Origin: Arthrobacter_D sp015752045
GTDB lineage: Bacteria; Actinomycetota; Actinomycetes; Actinomycetales; Micrococcaceae
DNA length: 64,000 bases
Reading direction: 5' to 3'
Assembly (NCBI RefSeq): GCF_015752045.1
Contig: NZ_JADOUS010000012.1
Location: 1-64,000 of the forward strand
A program made the translations under genes and the position numbers. This document shows positions 17,062 to 25,756 of this stretch, one piece after another; positions within the stretch are counted from its first letter, which is position 1; each line of letters opens with the position of its first letter. Below the pieces are notes generated by a model. The model saw only the letters and a program-made list of their open reading frames with translations, was not told the DNA's origin and made no database searches.

Positions 17062-18881
17062 GGCCCACATCAGGCATCACCCTGGGCGGCAGGTTCCAAC
17101 TGACCGAGCGGATCGCCATCGGGGGCATGGGCGAGGTGTGGAAGGCGCGGGACCAGATCCTCGGCCGCGTCGTCGCGATCAAGATCCTCAAGGAGGAGTA
17201 CTCGGGCGATCCCGCGTTCCTCAACCGCTTCCGGGCCGAGGCCCGCCATACGGCGCTGCTGAACCACGAAGGCATCGCGAACGTCTTCGACTACGGCGAG
17301 GAGGGCGGATCCGCGTACCTCGTGATGGAACTCGTTCCGGGGCAGCCGCTCTCGGCCGTCATCGAGAAGGAACAGGTCCTCTCCCCCGACCGCACGCTCT
17401 CGATCGTCGGGCAGACCGCCACCGCCCTCGCCGTCGCGCACCGCCAGGGCCTCGTGCACCGGGACGTGAAGCCGGGCAACATCCTCGTGATGCCGGACAG
17501 CCGCGTGAAGATCACCGACTTCGGGATCGCGCGGCTGGCCGATCAGGTACCGCTGACCGCTACGGGCCAGGTCATGGGGACGGCGCAGTACCTCGCGCCG
17601 GAGCAGGCGACCGGCCAGCCGGCCACGGGCTCGTCCGACATCTATGCACTCGGCGTCATCGGGTACGAACTGCTGGCCGGACGGCGCCCGTTCTCCGGCG
17701 AATCGCAGATCGCGATCGCCCTCGCGCAGGTCAACGACGCCCCGCCGCCGCTTCCGCAGTCCATCCCGCGGCCGGTCAGGGCACTCATCGGCTCCATGCT
17801 GGCCAAGGACCCCGCGGATCGACCACGCGACGCCGAATCCCTCGCGCGCGCCGTCGATGCCATCCGCGCCGGCGACATCCGTGCCGCGGAGGCGGCCGTG
17901 CCGGGCCTGCTGTCCTTCGCCCCGGATCCGGGCGACTCCACCGCGGCGATTCCCCGCCAGGACACGCAGGCGACGACGATGGTGCCGGCGCCGTCGACGT
18001 CGGCACTGCCCACGGTCGCCGCACCGGCCGCGGTCGGCGCAGCGGCCGGCATCGCCGCATCGCGGAACTGGTCGGAGGAGGACCTCGACGCGCCCTCTCC
18101 CGAGCAGCCGAACCGCGACGAGGACGAGAACGGCCGGAGCCCGTGGCTGATCCCGCTGATCGTGCTTCTCCTGCTCGCCCTCGGCGCCATCGCCTTCCTC
18201 GTCCTGCAACCCCTCCTGTCCGGTGGCGGTGACCCCGCGCCGGCGGAGACGAGCACCTCCGCGAGCGCCGCGCCGACGACGTCCCGTACACCGTCGCCGT
18301 CGCCCACCTCGCCGTCGCCCTCCCCGTCTCCGAGCACCACGGAGGCCGATCAGGTGGTCATCACACCGAGCCAGTACCTGGGCCGGCCCGAGGCGGAGGT
18401 CTCGGCGGAACTCGGTGGACTGGGGTTCCGCGTGGAATCCCAGCGGGAGTCGTCCGCCGAGTTCGCTGCGGGCCTGGTGATTGGCGTCGCCCCCGTCGGG
18501 GCGCTGAGCCCGGGCGACACCGTCACCCTCACCGTGTCGACCGGACCGGAGCAGGTCACGATCCCCGCGGGACTGCAGGGACGAACCGGCGCGGAGCTCG
18601 AGGCCGCCCTCGTGGAGCTCGGCCTGCGGCCCGTGAACGTGGGCAGGGAGGAATCACAGCAGCCCGAGGGAACGGTGCTGCGCACGGATCCGGGACCCGG
18701 GGCAGCGGTGCCGGTGAACAGCGAGGTGCGATACGTGGTCTCGTCCGGCCCGCCAGCGACCCAGGCTCCCGCACCCCCGGCCCCTCAGCCGGCGGTCCCG
18801 ACGACGACTGCGCCCGCACCACCGGCGACGTCCGCGGCCACGGCGCCGACCCCCGCGCCGACAGCCACCACCGGCCCGTGA
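17058..18881 (+). CDS. pknA: Ser/Thr protein kinase (PknA position) with PASTA domains
   Basis: A 607-residue membrane kinase. The catalytic domain (residues ~10-270) has IAIGGMGEVWKA, VAIKILKEE, HRDVKPGN, TDFGIA and APEQ. A Pro/Ala/Thr linker precedes a transmembrane helix at ~361-385, then a Ser/Thr/Pro-rich stretch and two PASTA repeats from ~432 (SQYLGRPEAEVSAELGGLGF; TIPAGLQGRTGAELEAAL). Mycobacterial PknA lacks PASTA units, so this version can probably sense muropeptides or lipid II itself. It ends in a Pro/Ala/Thr-rich tail. ATGA overlap with pbpA. Confidence 0.93.
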   Translation: MRPTSGITLGGRFQLTERIAIGGMGEVWKARDQILGRVVAIKILKEEYSGDPAFLNRFRAEARHTALLNHEGIANVFDYGEEGGSAYLVMELVPGQPLSAVIEKEQVLSPDRTLSIVGQTATALAVAHRQGLVHRDVKPGNILVMPDSRVKITDFGIARLADQVPLTATGQVMGTAQYLAPEQATGQPATGSSDIYALGVIGYELLAGRRPFSGESQIAIALAQVNDAPPPLPQSIPRPVRALIGSMLAKDPADRPRDAESLARAVDAIRAGDIRAAEAAVPGLLSFAPDPGDSTAAIPRQDTQATTMVPAPSTSALPTVAAPAAVGAAAGIAASRNWSEEDLDAPSPEQPNRDEDENGRSPWLIPLIVLLLLALGAIAFLVLQPLLSGGGDPAPAETSTSASAAPTTSRTPSPSPTSPSPSPSPSTTEADQVVITPSQYLGRPEAEVSAELGGLGFRVESQRESSAEFAAGLVIGVAPVGALSPGDTVTLTVSTGPEQVTIPAGLQGRTGAELEAALVELGLRPVNVGREESQQPEGTVLRTDPGPGAAVPVNSEVRYVVSSGPPATQAPAPPAPQPAVPTTTAPAPPATSAATAPTPAPTATTGP

Positions 18882-18915
18882 CCGGCGACCCGAGACGGCG
18901 CGGGAAGGATGCGAC

Positions 18916-20883
18916 GTGACGATCACCGAGCGCATCCTGAACGGGCGCTACGAGGTCCGTGAACTGATCGGCCGCGGGGGTATGGCCGACGTGCACCGCG
19001 GAATCGACCTGCGTCTGGGCCGTTCGGTCGCCATCAAGATCCTGCGCGCGGACCTCGCCCGGGATCCGCTCTTCCAGGCAAGGTTCCGGCGGGAAGCCCA
19101 GGCCGTGGCCGGGCTCAACGATCCGAGCATCGTGGCGGTGTACGACACGGGCGAGGAGGAGATCCCGGACCGGCCGCAGCACGAGGTGCGGGTCCCGTTC
19201 ATCGTGATGGAGTACGTGGAGGGTCGTACCCTGCGTGACCACGTCAAGGCCGGCGACCTCACCCCGGAGGTCAGCGTCACCTACGTGGCCGGCGTCCTCG
19301 GCGCCCTCGCGTACAGCCACCGGGCGGGCATCGTCCACCGTGACATCAAGCCCGCCAACGTCATGATCACGCCCGACGGCGCCGTCAAGGTGATGGATTT
19401 CGGCATCGCCCGCGCCATCGCCGATTCGCAGGCCACCATGACACAGACGCAGGCCGTGCTCGGCACGGCGCAGTACCTGTCACCCGAGCAGGCGCGCGGG
19501 GAGACGGTCGACGCGCGGAGCGACCTGTACTCGGCCGGCTGCCTGCTGTTCGAGCTGCTGACCGGGCGACCGCCGTTCATCGGTGACAGCCCGGTCTCCG
19601 TGGCCTACCAGCACGTGCGGGAGGCACCTCCTCTCGCCAGCACGCTGAACCCCGAGGTGACCCCTGCGCTCGACTCGGTGCTCGCCAAGGCGCTGCAGAA
19701 GGACCGCGACCACCGGTTCGAGGACGCCGGTGCCTTCCGGAGGGCACTGCTCGACGCCGGCCGCGGCGTGGTGCTCGCCGGCGCGGCGGGTGACGCGACC
19801 GAGGCGATGGGCGTCACGGCGTCGCGGACGTACCCTGCCGCCCTGGGGGCCGTTGCGGCGACATCCGGCGGACCGGGCACCCGCGCCATGGACAGGGTGG
19901 CGGGCGACCAGGCACCGGCCGAATGGGATCACCAGCCGGACGAGGAGCCCGACGACAGGCTGGACGTCCTGCACGACAGGGACGAGCCCGACGCGCGGAA
20001 GGAGCAGCGGCGACGCGCCTCCCGGACGGCCTGGACCACGGTGTTCTTCGTGGCGGTGCTGCTCGTGCTCGCAGCCGGGTACTTCGTGATCACCTCCGTG
20101 AACGACCGGCCCGTCCAGGAGGTCGCCACGGTGAATGTCCCCGATCTGGTCGGTCTGCCGGAGGGCGACGCGACGGACGCCATCGAGGACGCGGGCCTTC
20201 TTCCCTCCACGGACGAGGAGTTCAACGCGTCGGTCGAAGCCGGGGACGTCATCGCGTCGGACCCTGCGGCGGGTGCGTCGGTCGAGCCGGACTCCCGCGT
20301 GAACATCACGGTCTCCCGGGGACCGGCGAATGTGGTGCTGCCCGCATCCCTCCCCGGCCTCACGGAGTCATCGGCACGCGACGCGCTCGAGGACCTGGGC
20401 CTGAAGGGCGGCGATGTCACCGAGGAGACCAGCGCAGCGGTTGCGCCGGGACGGGTCATCACCACGAGTCCGCAGCCCGGGCAGTCCGTCCCGGTCGGGA
20501 GTGCTGTGGATCTGGTGCTCTCCAGCGGCAGGGTGACGGTTCCGCTGCTGACCGACCTCACGGTCGCCCAGGCGCAGGCCCTGCTCGAAGATCCGGCGGT
20601 GCAGCTGCCCTTCAGCGTCCGCGAGGTCGAGAACAGCGTCGTGGAGCCGGGTATCATCACCGCGCAGTCGGAGCCGGCACGGTCCGAGGTGGCCCAGGGG
20701 ACGGAGATCGTCCTCACCATCGCGAAGGCACCGGCCGAACCCGTCCAGGAGCCTGTTCCGGAACCCACCCAGGAACCAGCCCCCGAGCCGGCCGGGACGC
20801 CGAGCGACAAGCCGTCCGACATGCCGCAGGGCCGGGCGACGGGAGAACCCTCGGAGCCGCGGCCGACGGAGGGCGGGAACTAG
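18916..20883 (+). CDS. pknB: PASTA-domain Ser/Thr protein kinase PknB
   Basis: A 655-residue sensor kinase controlling wall growth and division. The kinase domain (~10-280) shows IGRGGMADVHRG, VAIKILRAD, HRDIKPANVM, MDFGIAR and SPEQARG; the activation loop contains the usual Thr residues (SQATMTQTQAV). One membrane helix lies at ~372-395, followed by three PASTA repeats (~408-605: VPDLVGLPEGDATDAIEDAG, LPASLPGLTESSARDALEDL, VPLLTDLTVAQAQALLED) and a Pro/Glu-rich tail. Fewer PASTA units than in mycobacterial PknB (four). GTG start preceded by GGAAGGA. The stop overlaps the stop region of the convergent amidotransferase gene by four bases. Confidence 0.95.
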   Translation: MTITERILNGRYEVRELIGRGGMADVHRGIDLRLGRSVAIKILRADLARDPLFQARFRREAQAVAGLNDPSIVAVYDTGEEEIPDRPQHEVRVPFIVMEYVEGRTLRDHVKAGDLTPEVSVTYVAGVLGALAYSHRAGIVHRDIKPANVMITPDGAVKVMDFGIARAIADSQATMTQTQAVLGTAQYLSPEQARGETVDARSDLYSAGCLLFELLTGRPPFIGDSPVSVAYQHVREAPPLASTLNPEVTPALDSVLAKALQKDRDHRFEDAGAFRRALLDAGRGVVLAGAAGDATEAMGVTASRTYPAALGAVAATSGGPGTRAMDRVAGDQAPAEWDHQPDEEPDDRLDVLHDRDEPDARKEQRRRASRTAWTTVFFVAVLLVLAAGYFVITSVNDRPVQEVATVNVPDLVGLPEGDATDAIEDAGLLPSTDEEFNASVEAGDVIASDPAAGASVEPDSRVNITVSRGPANVVLPASLPGLTESSARDALEDLGLKGGDVTEETSAAVAPGRVITTSPQPGQSVPVGSAVDLVLSSGRVTVPLLTDLTVAQAQALLEDPAVQLPFSVREVENSVVEPGIITAQSEPARSEVAQGTEIVLTIAKAPAEPVQEPVPEPTQEPAPEPAGTPSDKPSDMPQGRATGEPSEPRPTEGGN

Positions 20884-21524
20884 CGGGCGATGAGCGGGCT
20901 GAGTCCTGCCGACATGGCCGATGCGCCCTGGAGGCCCAGGGATTCGAGCCAGTTGCCGAGCATCCGGTACCCGCCCTCCGTCAGGACCGATTCCGGATGG
21001 AACTGGACGCCGCACAGCGGCGCACTCCTGTGTTCGAGGCCCATGATGATGCCGCTGGCCGTGCGGGCCGTGACCGAGAGCTCGTCCGGGACGTCGTCGC
21101 TGACGGCCGCGAGCGAGTGGTAGCGCGTCGCCGTCACAGGCGACGGAAGCCCGGCGAACACACTGGTGGCATCGTGCTCCACCAGGGAGGTCTTGCCGTG
21201 CATCAATTCCGGCGCATGGGTGACGGTTCCGCCGTAGGCCTCGGCGAGGGCCTGGTGGCCGAGGCAGACCCCGAGCATGGGCTTGGCGTGCTCACCGCAC
21301 CACCTGATCAGGTCCACGCACACGCCCGCATCGGCGGGCGTACCCGGGCCGGGAGAGATCAGCACGCCATCGCGTGAGGCGGCCATCTCCTGGACCTCGG
21401 CGAGCGTGAGGTCGTCGTTGCGGACCACGGTCGTCTCGGCACCGAGTTCCTGGAGGTAACCGACCAGCGTGTAGACGAAGCTGTCGTAGTTGTCGACGAC
21501 GAGGATTCTGGTGGTGTCAGCCAT
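20880..21524 (-). CDS. pabA: Glutamine amidotransferase component of anthranilate/aminodeoxychorismate synthase
   Basis: A 214-residue class I glutamine amidotransferase that supplies ammonia to chorismate-using enzymes for folate or tryptophan synthesis. The triad is Cys87 in GVCLGHQAL, with His176 and Glu178 in GVQFHPES; SPGPGTPADAG forms the oxyanion strand. TrpG and PabA cannot be told apart from sequence alone, and no synthase large subunit or trp gene is adjacent; its constant position near pknB and crgA is known in actinobacteria. No ribosome binding site precedes the ATG, which starts three bases after the stop of the small upstream gene, suggesting translational coupling. Confidence 0.9.
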   Translation of the reverse strand: MADTTRILVVDNYDSFVYTLVGYLQELGAETTVVRNDDLTLAEVQEMAASRDGVLISPGPGTPADAGVCVDLIRWCGEHAKPMLGVCLGHQALAEAYGGTVTHAPELMHGKTSLVEHDATSVFAGLPSPVTATRYHSLAAVSDDVPDELSVTARTASGIIMGLEHRSAPLCGVQFHPESVLTEGGYRMLGNWLESLGLQGASAMSAGLSPLIAR

Positions 21525-21527
21525 GAG

Positions 21528-21698
21528 TCAGGGGGAACCAATCGTTGAATCGGTGAGCGGGTTGAACTGGGAGACCCAGGGGAACACGAAAAGCATCAGC
21601 ACCGCGACGGCCACGAGAGCCAGGACCACGGAGAGGATGATGCGCAGCCACTGTGGTCCGGGGAGTGCCCGGAAGATCCATCCGTACATCGTGGTCAT
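21528..21698 (-). CDS. Small single-pass membrane protein
   Basis: A 56-residue protein with one strong hydrophobic helix (residues ~18-43, around RIILSVVLALVAVAVLMLFVF) and a short polar tail. The ATG overlaps the sortase stop codon (ATGA) and its own stop is three bases before pabA, so it is embedded in a sortase-micro-gene-amidotransferase transcript. Similar short proteins occur at this locus in relatives as hypothetical proteins. Function unknown; a sortase-associated membrane peptide is possible. Confidence 0.75.
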   Translation of the reverse strand: MTTMYGWIFRALPGPQWLRIILSVVLALVAVAVLMLFVFPWVSQFNPLTDSTIGSP

Positions 21699-22510
21699 CC
21701 CTGTCCTGCGGCGCGGGCTACCTGCTCCGCGATCTCGGGCGGAGGCCCCGCATCCGCGGGACGCCAGGACTCCAGCACCGAGTAAGCAATAATACGCTCC
21801 TGCGCACCGAACCTCGGGTTGCAGCTGGTGAGGGTGAGGATCCGGTCCACCGGCTCCGCTCCAGGCTGGGTGGGCACCGGCGCGATGACGTCCGAGCGAT
21901 CCGGCAGCACGATCTCCGTGTTGCGGAAGACGTAGGTGTAGTAGCCCTCGCGCGTCTGGACGTAGATCCTGTCGCCCGGGACCAGGGTGTGGATCTGGTC
22001 GAGCACCTGCCCGTGCGTCTGGCGGTGCCCGGCGAGAGCGAAGTTCCCGACGGCGCCCGGAGCGGCCGTCCCGGGATAGTGCCCGAGCCCGAGGTTGTCC
22101 AGGATGTCGGAACCCACGCCGGAGGTGACCGGTCGTGAGTAGTCCCCGCCGAACCGGGGAACGTAGACGGCCCCGAAGGTCCCGGTGAGGTCGGCCTGCG
22201 GGAGGACGACAGGGTCGCCGAACTCCTCGGGGACGGTCCCATTTCCGCCCTGCACCGGCGGGAGGGGGGCCTCCTCGAGGGACGGCACCTCGGAGAAGAA
22301 CTCCTCGAGCGCCTGCTCCTGCCGGATCCCGGAGTCGATATTGGTCCACCAGAGTTCCCACCCGACGAACAGCAGGAGAATCACACCCGCGGTGACCAGC
22401 AGCTCGCCGAGCACCTGGGCGACCAGCTGGAACGGCGTACGACGGCGGCGCTCCGGACGCGTCCCGACCGTCGGTCCGCGCGGCGCAGCGTCGACGGCTG
22501 ACCTGACCAT
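21695..22510 (-). CDS. srtE: Class E-type sortase
   Basis: A 271-residue membrane transpeptidase. A basic, Pro/Arg-rich cytoplasmic start (~35 residues) is followed by one membrane helix (VAQVLGELLVTAGVILLLFVGW). The sortase domain holds the catalytic His in ALAGHRQTHG, Cys in TLTSCNPRFG and the downstream Arg in QERIIAYS. Actinobacterial class E enzymes commonly recognise LAXTG-like signals; no substrate with such a signal is in this window. AGGAG precedes the ATG. It lies between crgA (divergent) and pabA. Confidence 0.9.
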   Translation of the reverse strand: MVRSAVDAAPRGPTVGTRPERRRRTPFQLVAQVLGELLVTAGVILLLFVGWELWWTNIDSGIRQEQALEEFFSEVPSLEEAPLPPVQGGNGTVPEEFGDPVVLPQADLTGTFGAVYVPRFGGDYSRPVTSGVGSDILDNLGLGHYPGTAAPGAVGNFALAGHRQTHGQVLDQIHTLVPGDRIYVQTREGYYTYVFRNTEIVLPDRSDVIAPVPTQPGAEPVDRILTLTSCNPRFGAQERIIAYSVLESWRPADAGPPPEIAEQVARAAGQG

Positions 22511-22688
22511 TGCCGCTCCTGCCCTGGGGTTGCACGGGTATCGGACGGTTCTTGGCTAGAATCATGGGGATAACCGGGCCGCCGGACGGTGTTCTCCTTC
22601 AGGATAGCCTGCGGGTCTGGGCATGGGATGGCAGCCGGAACGACCACCGGCGCAGCTGACCGCAGCCGTGCCCTGCCGAGGAGAAACC

Positions 22689-22937
22689 GTGCCCGAGTCG
22701 AAGCCCCGCAAAAGAGCCAGGTCCGCCACTACTGCCGTGAAGTCCTCGCAGCCCAAGCCGAACCCCGCCTGGTACAAGCCCGTGATGTTCGGGCTCATGA
22801 TCATCGGCCTGCTCTGGATCATCACGTTCTACATCTCGGAATCGCGCTTCCCCGTCGAGGCGTGGGGCTCGTGGAACATCCTCGCCGGTTTCGGCATCGC
22901 GATAGTCGGGTTCCTCATGACGACGCGCTGGCGGTAA
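22689..22937 (+). CDS. crgA: Cell division protein CrgA
   Basis: An 82-residue inner-membrane protein that tunes FtsZ-ring and septal wall synthesis in actinobacteria. A basic N-terminal tail (KPRKRARSATTAVK) leads to two membrane helices (PVMFGLMIIGLLWIITFYIS; AGFGIAIVGFLMTTRW) joined by a short loop with SWNILAG. Length and the TTRWR ending are typical. GTG at 22689 was chosen because GAGGAG lies just before it; longer frames upstream lack such a signal. The region right after the gene holds the DnaA-box cluster. Confidence 0.95.
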   Translation: MPESKPRKRARSATTAVKSSQPKPNPAWYKPVMFGLMIIGLLWIITFYISESRFPVEAWGSWNILAGFGIAIVGFLMTTRWR

Positions 22938-23013
22938 CCGCGCGGTCGGTACTCGACGGCGGAAATCGGGGATGAAACCCCTGCGCCGCTCTGTACACAC
23001 GCTGTGCAGAAAG

Positions 23014-23142
23014 TTATCCACAGATGTGCACAGAATTGTTGATGGTTCACCGACGGGCCCGAAATTCCGGGCGATGCTTATCCACAGCTGTGGAATTACA
23101 TGTGTGTAAGTTATCCCCGGTGTGGATAAGGGGTGTGGACAA
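23014..23142. promoter_or_regulatory. DnaA-box cluster between crgA and rhomboid gene
   Basis: Three perfect DnaA boxes TTATCCACA: 23014-23022 (+), 23078-23086 (+) and 23121-23129 (-). One near-perfect box TTGTCCACA at 23134-23142 (-), and a degenerate TTATCCCCG at 23111-23119 (+). All fall in 129 bases of an intergenic gap, about 14 kb from oriC. The cluster lies beyond the 3' ends of both flanking genes, which converge, so it is not placed like a promoter operator. Confidence 0.85.
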
Positions 23143-23206
23143 CTCAGGGAGGGTCGGTGCGATGCGCACCGGCCCTCCCTGAATTCGTCCCCCTGGAAGT
23201 ACGTCC

Positions 23207-24082
23207 CTAGAACGGGAGGAGCGAGACGCCCAGCAGGGTGAGCAGGATCAACACGACGACGACGCCTCCCAGCCCCAGCCATTGGAGGCGGGCCTGGCGG
23301 GGACCGCGTGGGGCGTAGGCGATCACCGCGGCGCACGCAGCGCCGGCAATGAGCCCGCCCAGGTGGGCCTGCCAGGCGATCGACGGCACCAGGAAGCCCA
23401 GCGCGGCGTTGATCGCGATCAGGACGACGATCTGTCGTACGTCCGCGCCCCGCTTCCGCTGGACGATGAAGAGCGCTCCGAACAGTCCGAACACCGCGCC
23501 GGAGGCGCCGACGACGCCCTGTCCGGGGTTCCCCGTCAGCAGCAGCACGCCGACCGACCCGCCAAGGGCGGAGATCAGGTACAGCGCGAGGAACCTCGCG
23601 CGTCCCAGCGCGGGCTCCAGGACCTTGCCCAGGATGTAGAGCGCGTACATGTTGAAGGCGATATGGAGGTACGAGCCCGGTGAGTGGAGGAACGCCGCCG
23701 TCAGCATGCGCCAGGGCTGGGCCGGGACGGCCCCCTCCACCCCGGCGGTGAAGAACGGGGCATAGATGAAAGCGTTGGTCACCCCGGGCAGCACCAGCTG
23801 CAGCAGGAAGACCACCACGCAGATACCGATCAGCGTGTAGGTCACGACGGTCGTGCCCCCGCGCGCGACGCCACCGAAAGCATTCCGGTAGACCGGAGCG
23901 CTGGCGGCCTGCTCCCGTACGCAATCGACGCACTGGAAACCGACCGCCGCCGGCCGCTGGCACTCCGCACAGGCCGGCCGATCGCACCTCTGGCATCTCA
24001 CATAGCTGATGCGGTCGGGGTGCCGGGGGCAGACGGGCGCCGGCTGGCCGGCGGCGTCGGGCGCGGGGACACCGTAGGACAT
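23207..24082 (-). CDS. Rhomboid-family intramembrane serine protease
   Basis: A 291-residue membrane protease. The N-terminal ~55 residues form a B-box-like zinc finger (CPRHPDRISYVRCQRC, CAECQ, CVDC). Six to seven helices follow with the rhomboid landmarks: HIAFNMYALY, the catalytic Ser in VVGASGAVFG and the catalytic His in IAWQAHLGGLIAG. It cleaves membrane proteins within the bilayer; substrates are unknown. It starts five bases after the ppiA stop without its own ribosome binding site, so translation is probably coupled. Confidence 0.93.
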   Translation of the reverse strand: MSYGVPAPDAAGQPAPVCPRHPDRISYVRCQRCDRPACAECQRPAAVGFQCVDCVREQAASAPVYRNAFGGVARGGTTVVTYTLIGICVVVFLLQLVLPGVTNAFIYAPFFTAGVEGAVPAQPWRMLTAAFLHSPGSYLHIAFNMYALYILGKVLEPALGRARFLALYLISALGGSVGVLLLTGNPGQGVVGASGAVFGLFGALFIVQRKRGADVRQIVVLIAINAALGFLVPSIAWQAHLGGLIAGAACAAVIAYAPRGPRQARLQWLGLGGVVVVLILLTLLGVSLLPF

Positions 24083-24087
24083 CTGGG

Positions 24088-24630
24088 TTAGAGCTGTTCC
24101 ACGGTGATGCTCTTGACGACGACATCCTCGAGGGGCTTGTCCCTCATGTCGGTGGCGATCGAGTTCAGCTTGTCGACCACCGCACGCGACGTCTCGTCGG
24201 TGACGTCACCGAAGATGGTGTGCTTGCCCTGGAGCCAGGTGGTGGGGACGGAGGTGATGAAGAACTGCGACCCGTTGGTGCCGCGCCCGCCCTGGGTGCC
24301 GGCGTTCGCCATCGCCAGCTTGTAGGGCTCCTTGAAGGAGAGGTCGGGGTTGATCTCGTCGTCGAACTTGTAGCCGGGGCCACCGGTGCCCTGGCCCAGG
24401 GGATCCCCGCCCTGGATCATGAAGTCCTTGATGATGCGGTGGAAGATCGTCCCGTCGTAGAGGGGAGCGTTGCTCTCCTCGCCGGTCTGCGGGTGGGTCC
24501 AGGCGATCTCACCGGTGGCGAGGCCCACGAAGTTCTTCACCGTCTTCGGCGCATGATTGCCGAAGAGGTTCACCGCGATGTCGCCCTGGTTGGTGTGGAT
24601 GGTCGCTTTTGCTGTCGGAATAGCAGTCAT
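24088..24630 (-). CDS. ppiA: Cyclophilin-type peptidyl-prolyl isomerase
   Basis: A 180-residue cytosolic proline isomerase. Motifs FHRIIKDFMIQGGDP, GTNGSQFFIT and LQGKHTIFGDV are those of bacterial cyclophilins; the start MTAIPTAKATIHTNQGDI matches actinobacterial PpiA. I chose the ATG at 24630 over one ten codons earlier: no Shine-Dalgarno is present for either, but AAGAAT lies exactly six bases before 24630, fitting a leaderless mRNA. First gene of a two-gene operon with the rhomboid protease. Confidence 0.93.
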   Translation of the reverse strand: MTAIPTAKATIHTNQGDIAVNLFGNHAPKTVKNFVGLATGEIAWTHPQTGEESNAPLYDGTIFHRIIKDFMIQGGDPLGQGTGGPGYKFDDEINPDLSFKEPYKLAMANAGTQGGRGTNGSQFFITSVPTTWLQGKHTIFGDVTDETSRAVVDKLNSIATDMRDKPLEDVVVKSITVEQL

Positions 24631-24796
24631 CAGGCCATTCTTCCACGCGGCATCCGACAATAAGCTGGAGGGAGGCCATTCCGCGCACAGTGAAACGGCA
24701 CCCTCGCGGGCCGTTCCACCTGCCGGCCGGATAGCACGCTCTGCCCATGCAACGTAGGCTGATCAAAACGAGTAACCACCCCACTTGGAGGTTTTT

Positions 24797-25735
24797 GTGA
24801 AGAAGAACGACCGCGCCACCCACGAACTCGAAGAAGGCGTCGCACTCGGACTGGCGGCCGCTGCCGGCCTGGCAGCCGCACGGGAATGGGCCACGCCCCG
24901 CGTCGATGCCGCCTACGAATGGGCGAAGCCACGGTGGGAGAAGGGCAGGGAGACCGCCGTGCCCGCACTGCAGGACTCCGTCCGCAAGGCCACCGACGGA
25001 ATCACCGGTGGTATCGCCGGTGGTATCGCCGTCGTCACGCCGAAGATCCAGGACGGTATCGACAAGGTCGGCCCCCGTATCTCCCAGGTCATCGACGACA
25101 CCACGCCGCGAATCCAGGGCACCCTCGACAAGGCTGCTCCGGCACTGAACTCGGCGAAGGTCAAGGTGGTCGATGACTACCTCCCGGCCCTGTCGACCAG
25201 GCTGGGCGAGGCGGCAGACACCGCGTCCCGCTCGCTGGCCACCGCGCACGTGCCGCCCGCCGTCGAGAAAGCCGTCATCAGGATCACCGGTGACAAGAAA
25301 GCGGTCAAGAAGGCACAGAAGCGCCTCGTCGCCGCCACCCTGCAGGCCTCCAAGGACCTGAAGAAGAGCCAGCGGCGCAAGAAGGGCAAGGGCTGGCTGA
25401 TCGTCGGCATTATCCTGAGTGCCGCCCTCGCCGGTGTCGCGGCCTGGCGGGCATCGCGCCCGGTCGAGGATCCCTGGAAGACCCCGGCCCCGATCAAGGC
25501 AGCACCTGCTCCGGTGTCCACCGAGAAGACGCGCGAAGCCAAGGAGGTCGTCACCTCCATCAAGGAGGCGGCCGATCGCGCCGCGGCCTCGGAGGGCGAC
25601 AGCAAGGTCGGCACAACGGACGGCGCCAAGAACAAGGCCGCCGACGCGGCTCAGACCGTCGCTGACAAGGCGAAAGACGCCACGGAGACGGCCAAGCACG
25701 CCGCCGCCAAGCCGTCGGACGACCCGAAGGTCTGA
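24797..25735 (+). CDS. Uncharacterised Ala/Lys-rich helical protein with one membrane segment
   Basis: A 312-residue protein I do not recognise. Residues ~13-180 read as repeated amphipathic helices with recurring TPR/TPK and PAL steps (ATPRVDAAYEWAKPRW, VVTPKIQDGIDKVGPRISQV, TTPRIQGTLDKAAPAL). A very basic segment (KKGKG) precedes a membrane helix at ~198-218 (WLIVGIILSAALAGVAAW). The tail is Ala/Lys/Asp-rich and looks like a coiled or LEA-like stress-protein helix. GGAG precedes the GTG. A terminator follows. Topology suggests an envelope-associated structural role, which is inference only. Confidence 0.75.
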   Translation: MKKNDRATHELEEGVALGLAAAAGLAAAREWATPRVDAAYEWAKPRWEKGRETAVPALQDSVRKATDGITGGIAGGIAVVTPKIQDGIDKVGPRISQVIDDTTPRIQGTLDKAAPALNSAKVKVVDDYLPALSTRLGEAADTASRSLATAHVPPAVEKAVIRITGDKKAVKKAQKRLVAATLQASKDLKKSQRRKKGKGWLIVGIILSAALAGVAAWRASRPVEDPWKTPAPIKAAPAPVSTEKTREAKEVVTSIKEAADRAAASEGDSKVGTTDGAKNKAADAAQTVADKAKDATETAKHAAAKPSDDPKV

Positions 25736-25756
25736 CAGGTCAGCCTCACATGCGGG

